43,482 bases of DNA from Gemmatimonadota bacterium (GTDB lineage: Bacteria > Gemmatimonadota > Gemmatimonadetes > Palauibacterales > Palauibacteraceae): positions 1-43,482 of the forward strand of contig JAJDWE010000013.1 in assembly GCA_022825725.1 (NCBI GenBank), given 5' to 3'. The notes below the pieces were generated by a model that was not told the origin of the DNA, made no database searches, and saw only the letters and a program-made list of their open reading frames with translations. Made by a program: the position numbers and the translations under genes. The number at the start of each line of letters is the position of its first letter. Position 1 is the first letter of the stretch. Positions 7,692-15,506 of this stretch are shown here, in pieces.

Positions 7692-8387
7692 ATGCCGAAC
7701 CACATGGATGCCGAGCGAATTTCGGCACTGCTCGACGAGCCGTGGGCCGACCGGGACTGTCGGGCCCACCTCGAGACGTGCAGGGACTGCCAGGCGGAGT
7801 TCGAGAGATTGAGCCGGCTGCGCATGGCGCTGTCCGCGCTGCCGGATGAGAAGGCGCCGGCCGGGCAGTGGGCCGCCATCGAAGCCGCCCTCGATGCCGG
7901 CGGGACCCGCCGCGGCGCCCGGTGGCTCGGACGCGGCTTTGGCGGCCGTCTCTTCGTCCCGGGACCGCTGCAGGCCGCGGCCGCCCTCGTGCTTTTTGCC
8001 GGCGGCGTGATCGCCGGCCTGCAGTTCACGGGCGGGAGCGTCGCGAATCCGCCGGGTGCGGCGGTGGATCTTCCCGCCGTCGTTTCAACCGCCGACGACC
8101 GCGCTCTCGTGGACGGGCTCAGCCGGATGGAATCGTTGCGCTCGCCGCTCAGGCAGGTGGGAGCGGGTGGGGCGGACGCTGCTGCTGAAGGCGGGTTGAG
8201 TGCGGGAGATCCGTTGGAGACGGCCCAGCGGCTGGCGAGGCTGGAGGGGTTGATCCGGGCGCTGCGCGACCGCCTCGCGACGAATCCCGACGATCCCCTC
8301 GCCAGCGCCTACCTGCTGGAACTCGTGGAAACCCGCGATCGGCTCGCGGAGGATCTGGGCCGCGCGAGCGGGACGCGAACCTGGTGA
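7692..8387 (+). CDS. Zinc-finger anti-sigma factor, membrane-anchored
   Basis: ATG 7692 begins a 231-residue protein 14 nt after the sigma gene, with a purine-rich GAGAGGGATAGAAGAG upstream. The N-terminal cytosolic domain has the HXXXCXXC zinc motif typical of ZAS-type anti-sigma factors (AHLETCRDC, about residues 25-35). One membrane helix follows (about 95-118, AAAALVLFAGGVIAGLQF). The periplasmic part ends in a helical segment (about 175-225, RLARLEGLIRALRDRL). It should bind and hold the adjacent ECF sigma factor at the membrane. The gene ends by overlapping the PDZ gene (GTGA). Confidence 0.85.
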   Translation: MPNHMDAERISALLDEPWADRDCRAHLETCRDCQAEFERLSRLRMALSALPDEKAPAGQWAAIEAALDAGGTRRGARWLGRGFGGRLFVPGPLQAAAALVLFAGGVIAGLQFTGGSVANPPGAAVDLPAVVSTADDRALVDGLSRMESLRSPLRQVGAGGADAAAEGGLSAGDPLETAQRLARLEGLIRALRDRLATNPDDPLASAYLLELVETRDRLAEDLGRASGTRTW

Positions 8388-9520
8388 GCGCGCCCGTGTC
8401 ACGGTCTCCGGGCCCGCTCGCCGCAGTTCTCGCCGCGGTTCTCGCTGCGGGCGTCCTTGCGCTCACGCCCCCACCCGCTGCGGCGCAGGAGACCCCGGCG
8501 GTCGACGCTCCGGGCTGGATCGGGGTTCGGGTCGACGAGCGCCATAACTGCGGCTGGGAGACTTCGGACGACTGGAAGAACTGCACGCTCGTCATTCAGG
8601 TGCGTGAAATGCAGGAAGACGGGCCGGCGGCGCGTGCGGGACTCCTCGTCGGCGATCGACTCGCCGCGATGAACGGTACGAGGATCACCCTCGTCAATCT
8701 GCCCGACCTGCTCGCATCGATCCGCCCGAGCGTCCCGGTACGGCTGCAGGTCACGCGAGACGGGACGGACCGCACGCTGGAGGTCATCCCCGACGCGCGG
8801 CCCCCGGATGCGGATGACATCCCGATGGTGGGCCGTCGGACGATCGTCGCGACGGCCGGGAACCCGCGGCGTGGCACGTTCGTCCTGTGGTTGACGGACT
8901 CCGACGGGCGTGACTCCACCGACCGCGACCGCGCCGGCTTCGCCCTCGCGTTCCGCGATACGGACGAGACCGGCGTGGCGGTGGAGCCCTCGGCGGTGCG
9001 GGTCGTGGACGGCCAACTCAACGTGCTGCCCGTGCGCGACCGTCCGGCGGCGGAGTTGCCGGCGGTTCGCGTTGAAATACTCCGCGACCTGCAGCGCGAG
9101 ACGGAATCGGCGTATCGGGACTTCACGCTGGCGCTCCAGAACGTCGGGGCCGTGCGGGCACGCCTCTCGGCGATGGAGTTCCGGCGTCGCGTGGCGCGTG
9201 CCGCTCGGGTGGCACTCCCGGAGCCCGATCTCGCCGTGCGCCTCCATCGCACGTTCGCGGGAGCCGAGTTCGAGCCCGTACGCGACTTTTCCGACCGTGC
9301 CGGCCTCGACGGCCTCCTCGTTCTCAGGGTCGCGCGGGGAACGGTCACCGCCCGGCTCGGGCTCCGGGCGGGAGATCTTCTTCTGAGAGCGGCGGACCGT
9401 CCGACCCGGGAACTCGAGGACCTCGTCACCGCGCTCGAATCGGAGGCCGACCCGGGTCCCACCGTCGTGTGGGTCCGGGGAAGTCAGGAGATGAGCGGGA
9501 TCTGGCCCAGCCGCCGATGA
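8384..9520 (+). CDS. Exported PDZ-domain protein
   Basis: The 378-residue product starts at GTG 8384, overlapping the anti-sigma stop. A signal peptide runs to about residue 35 (AAAQE). Two PDZ-like modules are visible: residues about 43-120 (GWIGVRV...EDGPAARAGLLVGDRL) and about 305-375 (GLLVLRVARGTVTARLGLRAGDLLLR). Between them is a domain of about 150 residues with no recognised fold. There is no Ser or metal protease motif, so it is a binding or sensing protein rather than a DegS-type protease. Position next to the sigma/anti-sigma pair suggests it presents an envelope signal, by inference. Confidence 0.78.
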   Translation: MSAPVSRSPGPLAAVLAAVLAAGVLALTPPPAAAQETPAVDAPGWIGVRVDERHNCGWETSDDWKNCTLVIQVREMQEDGPAARAGLLVGDRLAAMNGTRITLVNLPDLLASIRPSVPVRLQVTRDGTDRTLEVIPDARPPDADDIPMVGRRTIVATAGNPRRGTFVLWLTDSDGRDSTDRDRAGFALAFRDTDETGVAVEPSAVRVVDGQLNVLPVRDRPAAELPAVRVEILRDLQRETESAYRDFTLALQNVGAVRARLSAMEFRRRVARAARVALPEPDLAVRLHRTFAGAEFEPVRDFSDRAGLDGLLVLRVARGTVTARLGLRAGDLLLRAADRPTRELEDLVTALESEADPGPTVVWVRGSQEMSGIWPSRR

Positions 9521-9528
9521 TGGAGTTC

Positions 9529-9558
9529 TGGTCACCGGCGCACGGGCCCCCCTAGTTT
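9529..9558 (+). promoter_or_regulatory. Candidate promoter, predicted leaderless
   Basis: A TGGTCA -35-like hexamer (9529-9534), an 18-nt spacer and TAGTTT (9553-9558) lie 6 nt before ATG 9565. The layout is the same as upstream of the SPT gene. Confidence 0.35.
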
Positions 9559-9564
9559 CTTCAC

Positions 9565-10032
9565 ATGGCTCGCCCACGCCCTGGAAGGCCGACCTGGAGC
9601 ATGCGGAGAGGACCGGTACGCTGCCGGCTCGACGCGCTGGCCGTCATCGCGGCCTTCCTCCTTGGAATCGGGCCGGGCGCGCCCCTTCAACCCTGTCCGA
9701 AGCACCAGGCGGTGCACGGCGATGAGTCGAGCCCCCACACCGCCACACTCCATGGCACGCATGCGGAGACCGCCCGCGCAGACAGCCACGCGGGGCACGC
9801 TCACGCCGATGGTGCCGGCGCCACCACGAACTCGCACCCGCATTCGGGCGGACCGTGCGACTGTCTCGCGACATGCCTGACCTGCTGCGGGCCGGCCATC
9901 GCGGGATCCGCCCTGCAGGCCACCCACCCGACTTTCGCAAGCCAGGCCCCGCGTGGGGTGCGGCCCCTCGTCCGCCCGACACCCGACCCGGCCGCCTACC
10001 TCCGACCGTTCGGACAACCGCCCCCCGCCTGA
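9565..10032 (+). CDS. His/Cys-rich exported protein, probable metal binding
   Basis: The product is 155 residues from ATG 9565, or 143 from ATG 9601, which has GGAG at a short distance. A hydrophobic segment (LDALAVIAAFLLGIGPGAPL) acts as signal or anchor. The mature part carries CPKH, a spaced His-rich stretch with HAETARADSHAGHAHAD, and a Cys cluster CDCLATCLTCCG near residue 115. Such His- and Cys-rich small exported proteins often occur with copper-handling genes, and the next gene encodes a Met/His-rich outer-membrane protein. Metal binding is inferred; I do not recognise a named family. Confidence 0.6.
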   Translation: MARPRPGRPTWSMRRGPVRCRLDALAVIAAFLLGIGPGAPLQPCPKHQAVHGDESSPHTATLHGTHAETARADSHAGHAHADGAGATTNSHPHSGGPCDCLATCLTCCGPAIAGSALQATHPTFASQAPRGVRPLVRPTPDPAAYLRPFGQPPPA

Positions 10033-10187
10033 CTCCTCGACAAGAATCCGTACGAAACGCCCGGTAACCCAACCCCGGCGGTCAGAAGGGGTCGGTGCGT
10101 CGGGCCCGTTGCCGGATCGACCCGGCCGCTCGCGAGGCGGCGTGCGTCGAACGGCGACGCATACCCTGTCGAACGAGGAGTCGAACC

Positions 10188-11210
10188 TTGAAGAAATGCA
10201 CGATACCCGGCGCTTTCGCGCTGCTGGCCCTTGCCGCGCCCGTCGCCGCGCAGTGGAACGCCTCGCGCGCGGACAGCCACGCCCCCATCGGCGTCATGGC
10301 GGACCACCGCCACGAGGCGGGCGAGGTGATGCTCTCCTACCGCTACATGACGATGAACATGGAAGGGAGCCGCATCGGCACGGATCCCGTCGCCGACGCG
10401 GACATCGTTTCGCCGGGAGGGGGCTTCATGATCACGCCGACGCGCATGCCCATGACGATGCACATGTTCGGGGCCATGTTCGCGCCATCCGATCGCATCA
10501 CGTTCATGGCGATGCTCCCCTTCACGTCCAGTTCGATGGACCACATCACGCGCCACGGCGGATCGTTCACGACCGAATCGAGCGGCATGGGCGACGTCAA
10601 GGTGGGCGCCATGGTCGGCCTCGCCGATTGGGCGAACCAGTCGCTCCACCTGAACGCGATGGTCGGCCTCCCGACCGGATCGATCGAACAGATGGACGTC
10701 CTCCCCATCAGCGAGGGGCGGGAGGTCCAGCTCCCCTATCCCATGCAGATCGGCTCCGGCACGTTCGATCTGCGCCCCGGCCTCACGTGGCTGGGCCAGG
10801 CCGGCGACTGGTCCTGGGGAGCGCAGGGAAACGCCGTGATGCGCATGGGGAAGAATGACCGCGACTGGTCACTCGGCAACCAGGTCCAGGGCACTGCGTG
10901 GTGGGCCCGGGTGCTGGGCCGCAACCTTGCGGCCGGCGTGCGCCTGGTCGCCACGCGGACGGGCAACATCGACGGCATGGACGCGGCGCCGAGCGTGAAT
11001 CCGGGCATGGTCCCCACGGCGCGAACGGATCTTCGTGCCGGCACCGTGGTGGAGGGAGGACTGAGTCTCAACCTCTATATCCCTCAAGCCAGGGCTTTTC
11101 GGATTGCCGGCGAAGTGCTTCTGCCCCTCGTTCGCGACCTCGAGGGCCCCCAGCTCGAGACAGACCTGACCTTCGTGCTGGGTCTGCAGATCGTGCCCGT
11201 AAGCCACTAG
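10188..11210 (+). CDS. Met/His-rich outer-membrane transporter-like barrel
   Basis: The start is TTG 10188, chosen for the GAGGAG ribosome-binding site 7-8 nt upstream and for a clean signal peptide (MKKCTIPGAFALLALAAPVAAQ); the longer upstream reading has neither. The 340-residue product has the motif IGVMADHRHEAGEVMLSYRY followed by Met-dense stretches (MTMNMEGSRIG, MTMHMFGAMFAPS, MAMLPF), then amphipathic beta strands to the C-terminus. Proteins of this kind are usually annotated as transporter or MetA-pathway-like porins and commonly sit beside copper-resistance genes. Together with the His/Cys-rich neighbour this suggests copper or other soft-metal handling; the substrate is not shown. 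Confidence 0.65.
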   Translation: MKKCTIPGAFALLALAAPVAAQWNASRADSHAPIGVMADHRHEAGEVMLSYRYMTMNMEGSRIGTDPVADADIVSPGGGFMITPTRMPMTMHMFGAMFAPSDRITFMAMLPFTSSSMDHITRHGGSFTTESSGMGDVKVGAMVGLADWANQSLHLNAMVGLPTGSIEQMDVLPISEGREVQLPYPMQIGSGTFDLRPGLTWLGQAGDWSWGAQGNAVMRMGKNDRDWSLGNQVQGTAWWARVLGRNLAAGVRLVATRTGNIDGMDAAPSVNPGMVPTARTDLRAGTVVEGGLSLNLYIPQARAFRIAGEVLLPLVRDLEGPQLETDLTFVLGLQIVPVSH

Positions 11211-11213
11211 CCG

Positions 11214-11265
11214 GCAGCGCGTTATCGTACGGGGGCCGCCGCGCCCGGCTCCCGTACGGCGCTGC
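11214..11265 (+). terminator. Nested hairpin after the outer-membrane protein gene
   Basis: CGTACGGG (11226-11233) pairs with CCCGTACG (11251-11258), and outside it GCAGCGC (11214-11220) pairs with GCGCTGC (11259-11265), separated only by GTTAT on the left. It begins 3 nt after the stop codon. There is no T tract, so intrinsic termination is uncertain. Confidence 0.4.
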
Positions 11266-11278
11266 GGTGAGATTCCAC

Positions 11279-11308
11279 TTGAGGTTTAGGGTGAGGATGG
11301 CGTGTATA
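11279..11308 (+). promoter_or_regulatory. Candidate icd promoter
   Basis: TTGAGG (11279-11284), an 18-nt spacer and TGTATA (11303-11308) form a sigma-70-like promoter. The -10 lies inside the 20-bp palindrome. The leader before icd would be about 120 nt. Confidence 0.4.
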
Positions 11309-11316
11309 CACGCCAT
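11297..11316. promoter_or_regulatory. Perfect 20-bp palindromic operator
   Basis: ATGGCGTGTATACACGCCAT is a perfect 20-bp palindrome with a GTGTATACAC core and overlaps the predicted icd -10. The TGTATACA core resembles operators of GntR-family repressors (inference). Confidence 0.6.
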
Positions 11317-11337
11317 GCGACTGTATACAATTCGCAT
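11315..11337. promoter_or_regulatory. Second, imperfect operator half-copy
   Basis: ATGCGA (11315-11320) and TCGCAT (11332-11337) flank CTGTATACAA, repeating the TGTATACA core of the first palindrome 19 bp away centre to centre. The spacing places two dimers on roughly the same DNA face. Confidence 0.5.
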
Positions 11338-11434
11338 GGTTTGTCATCGGTGAAGGCCGGGCGTACTCTCCCCTCCCGCCGCGCCGATCCCCGGTGAGCG
11401 TAAGGAAGATCCCGAAACCGTTCGAGAAACCCCC

Positions 11435-12688
11435 ATGCCCGACGCGTCTCCCTCATACGACACTCTGCGCACACCCTCCGGCGGAGACACCATCCGCAAA
11501 GCGGACGACCGCCTCGACGTGCCCGACCGCCCCATCATTCCCTTCATCGAAGGCGACGGGATCGGTCCCGACATCTGGCGTGCCGCGAGCGCGGTCTTCG
11601 AAGCGGCCGTCGAGAAGGCCTACGGCGGCGCGCGGCGGATCGCGTGGTTCGAGGTGCTCGCCGGCCAGAAGGCGTTCGATCGCACCGGGGACTGGCTGCC
11701 CGACGATACGCTCAGGGCCATCCGGCACCACCGGGTCGCGATCAAGGGACCCCTCACGACGCCCGTCGGTGGGGGGATCCGGTCGCTCAACGTCGCGCTG
11801 CGCCAGCAACTCGACCTGTTCGCGTGCGTCCGCCCCGTGCGCTGGTTCGAGGGCGTTCCGTCGCCGGTTCGCCAGCCGGATCTCGTCGACATGACGATCT
11901 TCCGCGAGAACACCGAGGACATCTACGCCGGCATCGAGTGGGAAGCCGGCAGCGAGGAGGCCCGCCGTCTGCGCGCCTTCCTGAGCGACGAGATGGGCGT
12001 CTCGACGATCCGTTTCCCGGAGACCAGTTCCTTCGGGGTGAAGCCGATCTCGCGGGAAGGGACGCAGCGGCTTGTCCGCGCCGCGATTCGCTACGCCCGC
12101 GACCGGGGATACGGCAGCGTCACGCTGGTGCACAAGGGGAACATCATGAAGTTCACCGAGGGCGGTTTCCGCGACTGGGGCTACGAACTCGCGAAGGAGG
12201 AGTTCGGGGCTCAGGAGTTCGGAGGCGGCCCCTGGTGCAGGATCTCTGACGGGATCGTCGTCAAGGATGTGATCGCCGACGCGTTCCTTCAGCAGATCCT
12301 CACGCGGCCCGCGGAGTACGACGTGATCGCGACGATGAACCTGAACGGGGACTACATTTCTGACGCGCTTGCCGCACAGGTAGGCGGGATCGGCATCGCC
12401 CCCGGCGCGAATATCAACTACGAGACGGGCCACGCGATTTTCGAGGCGACGCACGGCACCGCGCCGAAGTACGCGGGACAGGACAAGGTGAACCCCGGAT
12501 CCGTCATCCTTTCCGGGGAGATGATGCTGCGGCATATCGGATGGAACGAAGCCGCCGACCTTATTGTATCCTCCTTGAGCGCAACGATAAGTGAGAGGCG
12601 CGTGACGTACGACTTCGAGCGCCTGATGGAAGGAGCGACGCTCCTCGGTTGCAGCGAGTTCGGCCAGGCGATGATCGACAACATGTGA
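11435..12688 (+). CDS. icd: NADP-dependent isocitrate dehydrogenase
   Basis: The 417-residue enzyme oxidatively decarboxylates isocitrate to 2-oxoglutarate in the TCA cycle. It is of the E. coli type: isocitrate ligands Ser117, Asn119, Arg123, Arg133 and Arg157, and Tyr164, lie at a constant +4 offset from E. coli S113, N115, R119, R129, R153 and Y160. The NADP-selecting Lys-Tyr pair is in [15 protein letters not shown]. The phosphorylatable Ser ([12 protein letters not shown]) is conserved, but no AceK gene is in view. The start ATG has no clear ribosome-binding site. Its stop overlaps, by one base, an ATG in frame with the next gene. Confidence 0.95.
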   Translation: MPDASPSYDTLRTPSGGDTIRKADDRLDVPDRPIIPFIEGDGIGPDIWRAASAVFEAAVEKAYGGARRIAWFEVLAGQKAFDRTGDWLPDDTLRAIRHHRVAIKGPLTTPVGGGIRSLNVALRQQLDLFACVRPVRWFEGVPSPVRQPDLVDMTIFRENTEDIYAGIEWEAGSEEARRLRAFLSDEMGVSTIRFPETSSFGVKPISREGTQRLVRAAIRYARDRGYGSVTLVHKGNIMKFTEGGFRDWGYELAKEEFGAQEFGGGPWCRISDGIVVKDVIADAFLQQILTRPAEYDVIATMNLNGDYISDALAAQVGGIGIAPGANINYETGHAIFEATHGTAPKYAGQDKVNPGSVILSGEMMLRHIGWNEAADLIVSSLSATISERRVTYDFERLMEGATLLGCSEFGQAMIDNM

Positions 12689-12699
12689 TGGAGAACGAG

Positions 12700-15453
12700 A
12701 TGAGAACGACACGCAGGTTTGCGGCGGTGGCGGGGTTCGTGTCCGTGCTGGCCGTACCGGGTGCGGCCGAGGCCCAGCTTCCAGCGGGCGTCACCGAGGT
12801 CGCAAGCGTCGAGGGGATCACGGAGTATCAGCTCGAGAACGGGTTGCGCTTTCTGCTCTTCCCCGACCAGAGCAACCAGCGCATCACGGTGAACATCACC
12901 TACCTCGTCGGCTCGAGACATGAAGGGTACGGCGAGACGGGCATGGCCCATCTCCTCGAACACCTCGTGTTCAAGGGGACCCCGAACCACCCGGACATCC
13001 CGAAGGAGCTGGACGAGCACGGCGCCTTCCCGAACGGTACGACGTGGTTCGACCGCACGAATTACTTCGAGACGTTCCCGGCCACCGACGAGAACCTCGA
13101 GTGGGCGCTCGACCTCGAGGCCGACCGCATGGTGAACTCGTTCATCGCCCAGGAGGACCTCGAGTCCGAGATGACGGTCGTCCGGAACGAGTGGGAAGCG
13201 GGGGAGAACAGCCCGCAGGGCGTGCTGCAGAAGCGGGTGCTGTCCGCCGCCTACGACTGGCACAACTACGGGAACTCCACGATCGGTGCGCGCGCGGACA
13301 TCGAAAACGTGCCCATCGATCGGCTGCAGGCCTTCTACCGGAAGTACTACCAGCCGGACAATGCGATCCTCGTCGTCGCCGGGCGCTTCGACCCGGACCG
13401 GGCGCTCGAACTCGTGGCCGAGAAGTTCGGTGCCCTCCCGCGGCCGGATCGCACGGGGGCGAACCAGCTATTCCAGACGTACACCGCCGAGCCCGCCCAG
13501 GACGGCGAGCGTACCGTCACCCTGCGGCGCGTCGGCGACGTCCAGTTCGCGATGGCGGCCTACCACATGCCGCCCGGCTCGCACGAGCATTTCGCCGCCG
13601 TCGACGTGATGACGCACATCCTCACCGCGCGTCCCGCGGGGCGTCTCTACCAGGCGCTCGTCGAGCCGGGTCTGGCCGCCAACGCGTTCGCCGGCAACTT
13701 CCAGTTGCGCGAGCCGGGCATCCTGTTCGCCGGCACGGAGGTGCGCGAAGGCGACTCGCTCGACGAAGCCGCCGACGTCATGCTCGCCACGATTCAGGCG
13801 CTCGTCGACGAGCCTCCCACCGCAGAGGAGGTCGACCGGGCGAAGACGGACTTTCTCTCGGGCATCGAACTCTCGTTCAACAACCCCCAGGGGATCGCCC
13901 TTCAGCTCAGCGAATGGGCGTCGATGGGCGACTGGCGCCTCTTCTTCCTGCACCGGGATCGCCTGGAGCGGGTGACGCCCGAGGCGGTCCATCAGGTCGC
14001 ACAGGCCTATCTCAAGCCTTCGAATCGGACGATCGGCTACTTCTACCCAACGGACGAAACGCCTGCCCGCGCTGAAATCCCCGGGCCGCCGGACGTCGGA
14101 GCGCTGGTCGCCTCGTACACGGGGCGCGAGGCGGTGGCCGAAGGGGAGGCGTTCGAGCCCACGATCGAGAACATCGAGGCCCGGACGGAGCGGTTCGAAC
14201 TGCCCAACGGCCTCAAGGTCGCCTTTCTTGCCAAGGAGAACCGCGGCGACGCCGTGAACGTGCGCTTCACGCTACGGCATGGCACGGAGGGTGCCCTCAT
14301 GGGGCAGGCGACCGCAGCTTCACTCGCCGGCGCCATGCTGATGCGGGGGACGGAGAACCGATCCCGCCAGGATATCTCCGATGAACTCGATCGCCTGAAG
14401 GCCCAGGGAGGCGTAGGCGGAAGCGCCACCACTGCGAGCGGATCGTTCACGACCGTGAGGGAGAATCTCCCGGCTGTCCTCCGGCTCGGTGCCGAGATCC
14501 TCCAGCAGCCGGCCTTCGCCCCGGACGAGTTCGAACTGCTGCGCGAGGAGCGACTGGCCGGAATCGAGTCGCAGATGTCGGAGCCGCAGGCCCTCGTGGT
14601 CCAGGCCTTCCAGCGCCATTTCAGCGAGTATCCGGCAGATCATCCCCGCTACTCGCCGACCTTCGAGGAACAGATCGAGCGCCTCGAGGCCGCGACGGTG
14701 GACGAGGCGCGCGCGTTCTGGGAGGGCTTCTACGGGGCGCAGGGCGGCACCATGTCCGTCGTCGGCGACTTCGACGCCACGGAGATCCGCGCCCTGGTCG
14801 AGGAACTATTCGGGGACTGGACGGCGAGCGAGCCCTACGCCCGCGTGCCGGTGCAGTACCGCGAGATCGAGCCGCTGACCCTCGACATCGAGACGCCGGA
14901 CAAGGCGAACGCCATGATGTTCGCCGGCCTCACGATTCAGATGCGCGACGATCACCCCGACTACCCCGCCCTGCTCCTCGGCAACCACATCCTGGGCGGC
15001 GGCATGAACTCACGGATGTTCAGCAGGATTCGGGGAGAGGAAGGCCTGTCGTACGGAGTGGGCTCCAACTACGGTGCGCCCCCGATCGATGACAACGCGC
15101 AGTTCATCGCCTTTGCGATCTTCGCGCCGGAGAACGCGGACAAGGTCGTCGCGTCGTTCACGGACATCCTCGACGTCATGCTGGCGGACGGGTTCACGGA
15201 AGAGGAATTCGCGGGCGCGAAGCGCGGATATCTCGACCAGGCGCAGAACGCCCGCTCGAACGACGCCGTCATCGCGAACATGCTGTCGAACAGCCTGTTC
15301 CTGGACCGCCCGCTCGCATTCACGGCGGAGCAGGAGGCGGCGATCGAAGCGCTGACCGCTGCCGACGTCGTGGCCGCGATGCGGCGGCACATCGATCCGA
15401 CGAGGCTGACGATCGTCCGGGGCGGCGACTTCGCGAACAAGCTCGTCCCGTAA
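12700..15453 (+). CDS. Exported M16-family zinc metallopeptidase, two-lobed
   Basis: ATG 12700 was chosen for GGAG six nt upstream and a clean signal peptide ending GAAEAQ; an in-frame ATG at 12688 overlaps the icd stop. The 917-residue product holds two fused M16 halves. The N-terminal half has the inverted zinc motif His84-Leu-Leu-Glu87-His88 (HLLEHLVFKGT) and the third ligand Glu164 (VRNEWEAGEN), 76 residues downstream as is usual in the family. The C-terminal half (from about residue 500) lacks HXXEH and keeps the ARG-loop-like GLSYGVGSNY region. This is the PqqL/pitrilysin-like single-chain arrangement, probably periplasmic, degrading peptides. It converges on the S9 peptidase gene. Confidence 0.9.
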   Translation: MRTTRRFAAVAGFVSVLAVPGAAEAQLPAGVTEVASVEGITEYQLENGLRFLLFPDQSNQRITVNITYLVGSRHEGYGETGMAHLLEHLVFKGTPNHPDIPKELDEHGAFPNGTTWFDRTNYFETFPATDENLEWALDLEADRMVNSFIAQEDLESEMTVVRNEWEAGENSPQGVLQKRVLSAAYDWHNYGNSTIGARADIENVPIDRLQAFYRKYYQPDNAILVVAGRFDPDRALELVAEKFGALPRPDRTGANQLFQTYTAEPAQDGERTVTLRRVGDVQFAMAAYHMPPGSHEHFAAVDVMTHILTARPAGRLYQALVEPGLAANAFAGNFQLREPGILFAGTEVREGDSLDEAADVMLATIQALVDEPPTAEEVDRAKTDFLSGIELSFNNPQGIALQLSEWASMGDWRLFFLHRDRLERVTPEAVHQVAQAYLKPSNRTIGYFYPTDETPARAEIPGPPDVGALVASYTGREAVAEGEAFEPTIENIEARTERFELPNGLKVAFLAKENRGDAVNVRFTLRHGTEGALMGQATAASLAGAMLMRGTENRSRQDISDELDRLKAQGGVGGSATTASGSFTTVRENLPAVLRLGAEILQQPAFAPDEFELLREERLAGIESQMSEPQALVVQAFQRHFSEYPADHPRYSPTFEEQIERLEAATVDEARAFWEGFYGAQGGTMSVVGDFDATEIRALVEELFGDWTASEPYARVPVQYREIEPLTLDIETPDKANAMMFAGLTIQMRDDHPDYPALLLGNHILGGGMNSRMFSRIRGEEGLSYGVGSNYGAPPIDDNAQFIAFAIFAPENADKVVASFTDILDVMLADGFTEEEFAGAKRGYLDQAQNARSNDAVIANMLSNSLFLDRPLAFTAEQEAAIEALTAADVVAAMRRHIDPTRLTIVRGGDFANKLVP

Positions 15454-15463
15454 ACCCGCCGAC

Positions 15464-15506
15464 GGGAGCGGCGGGCGGCCGGATCAGCGGCCGCCCGTCT
15501 GCTCCC
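15464..15506. terminator. Bidirectional hairpin between convergent peptidase genes
   Basis: GGGCGGCC (15473-15480) pairs with GGCCGCCC (15489-15496) around an 8-nt loop, extended by GGGAGC (15464-15469) with GCTCCC (15501-15506). It lies between the convergent M16 and S9 genes and includes the last codons of the latter. No T tract. Confidence 0.5.
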
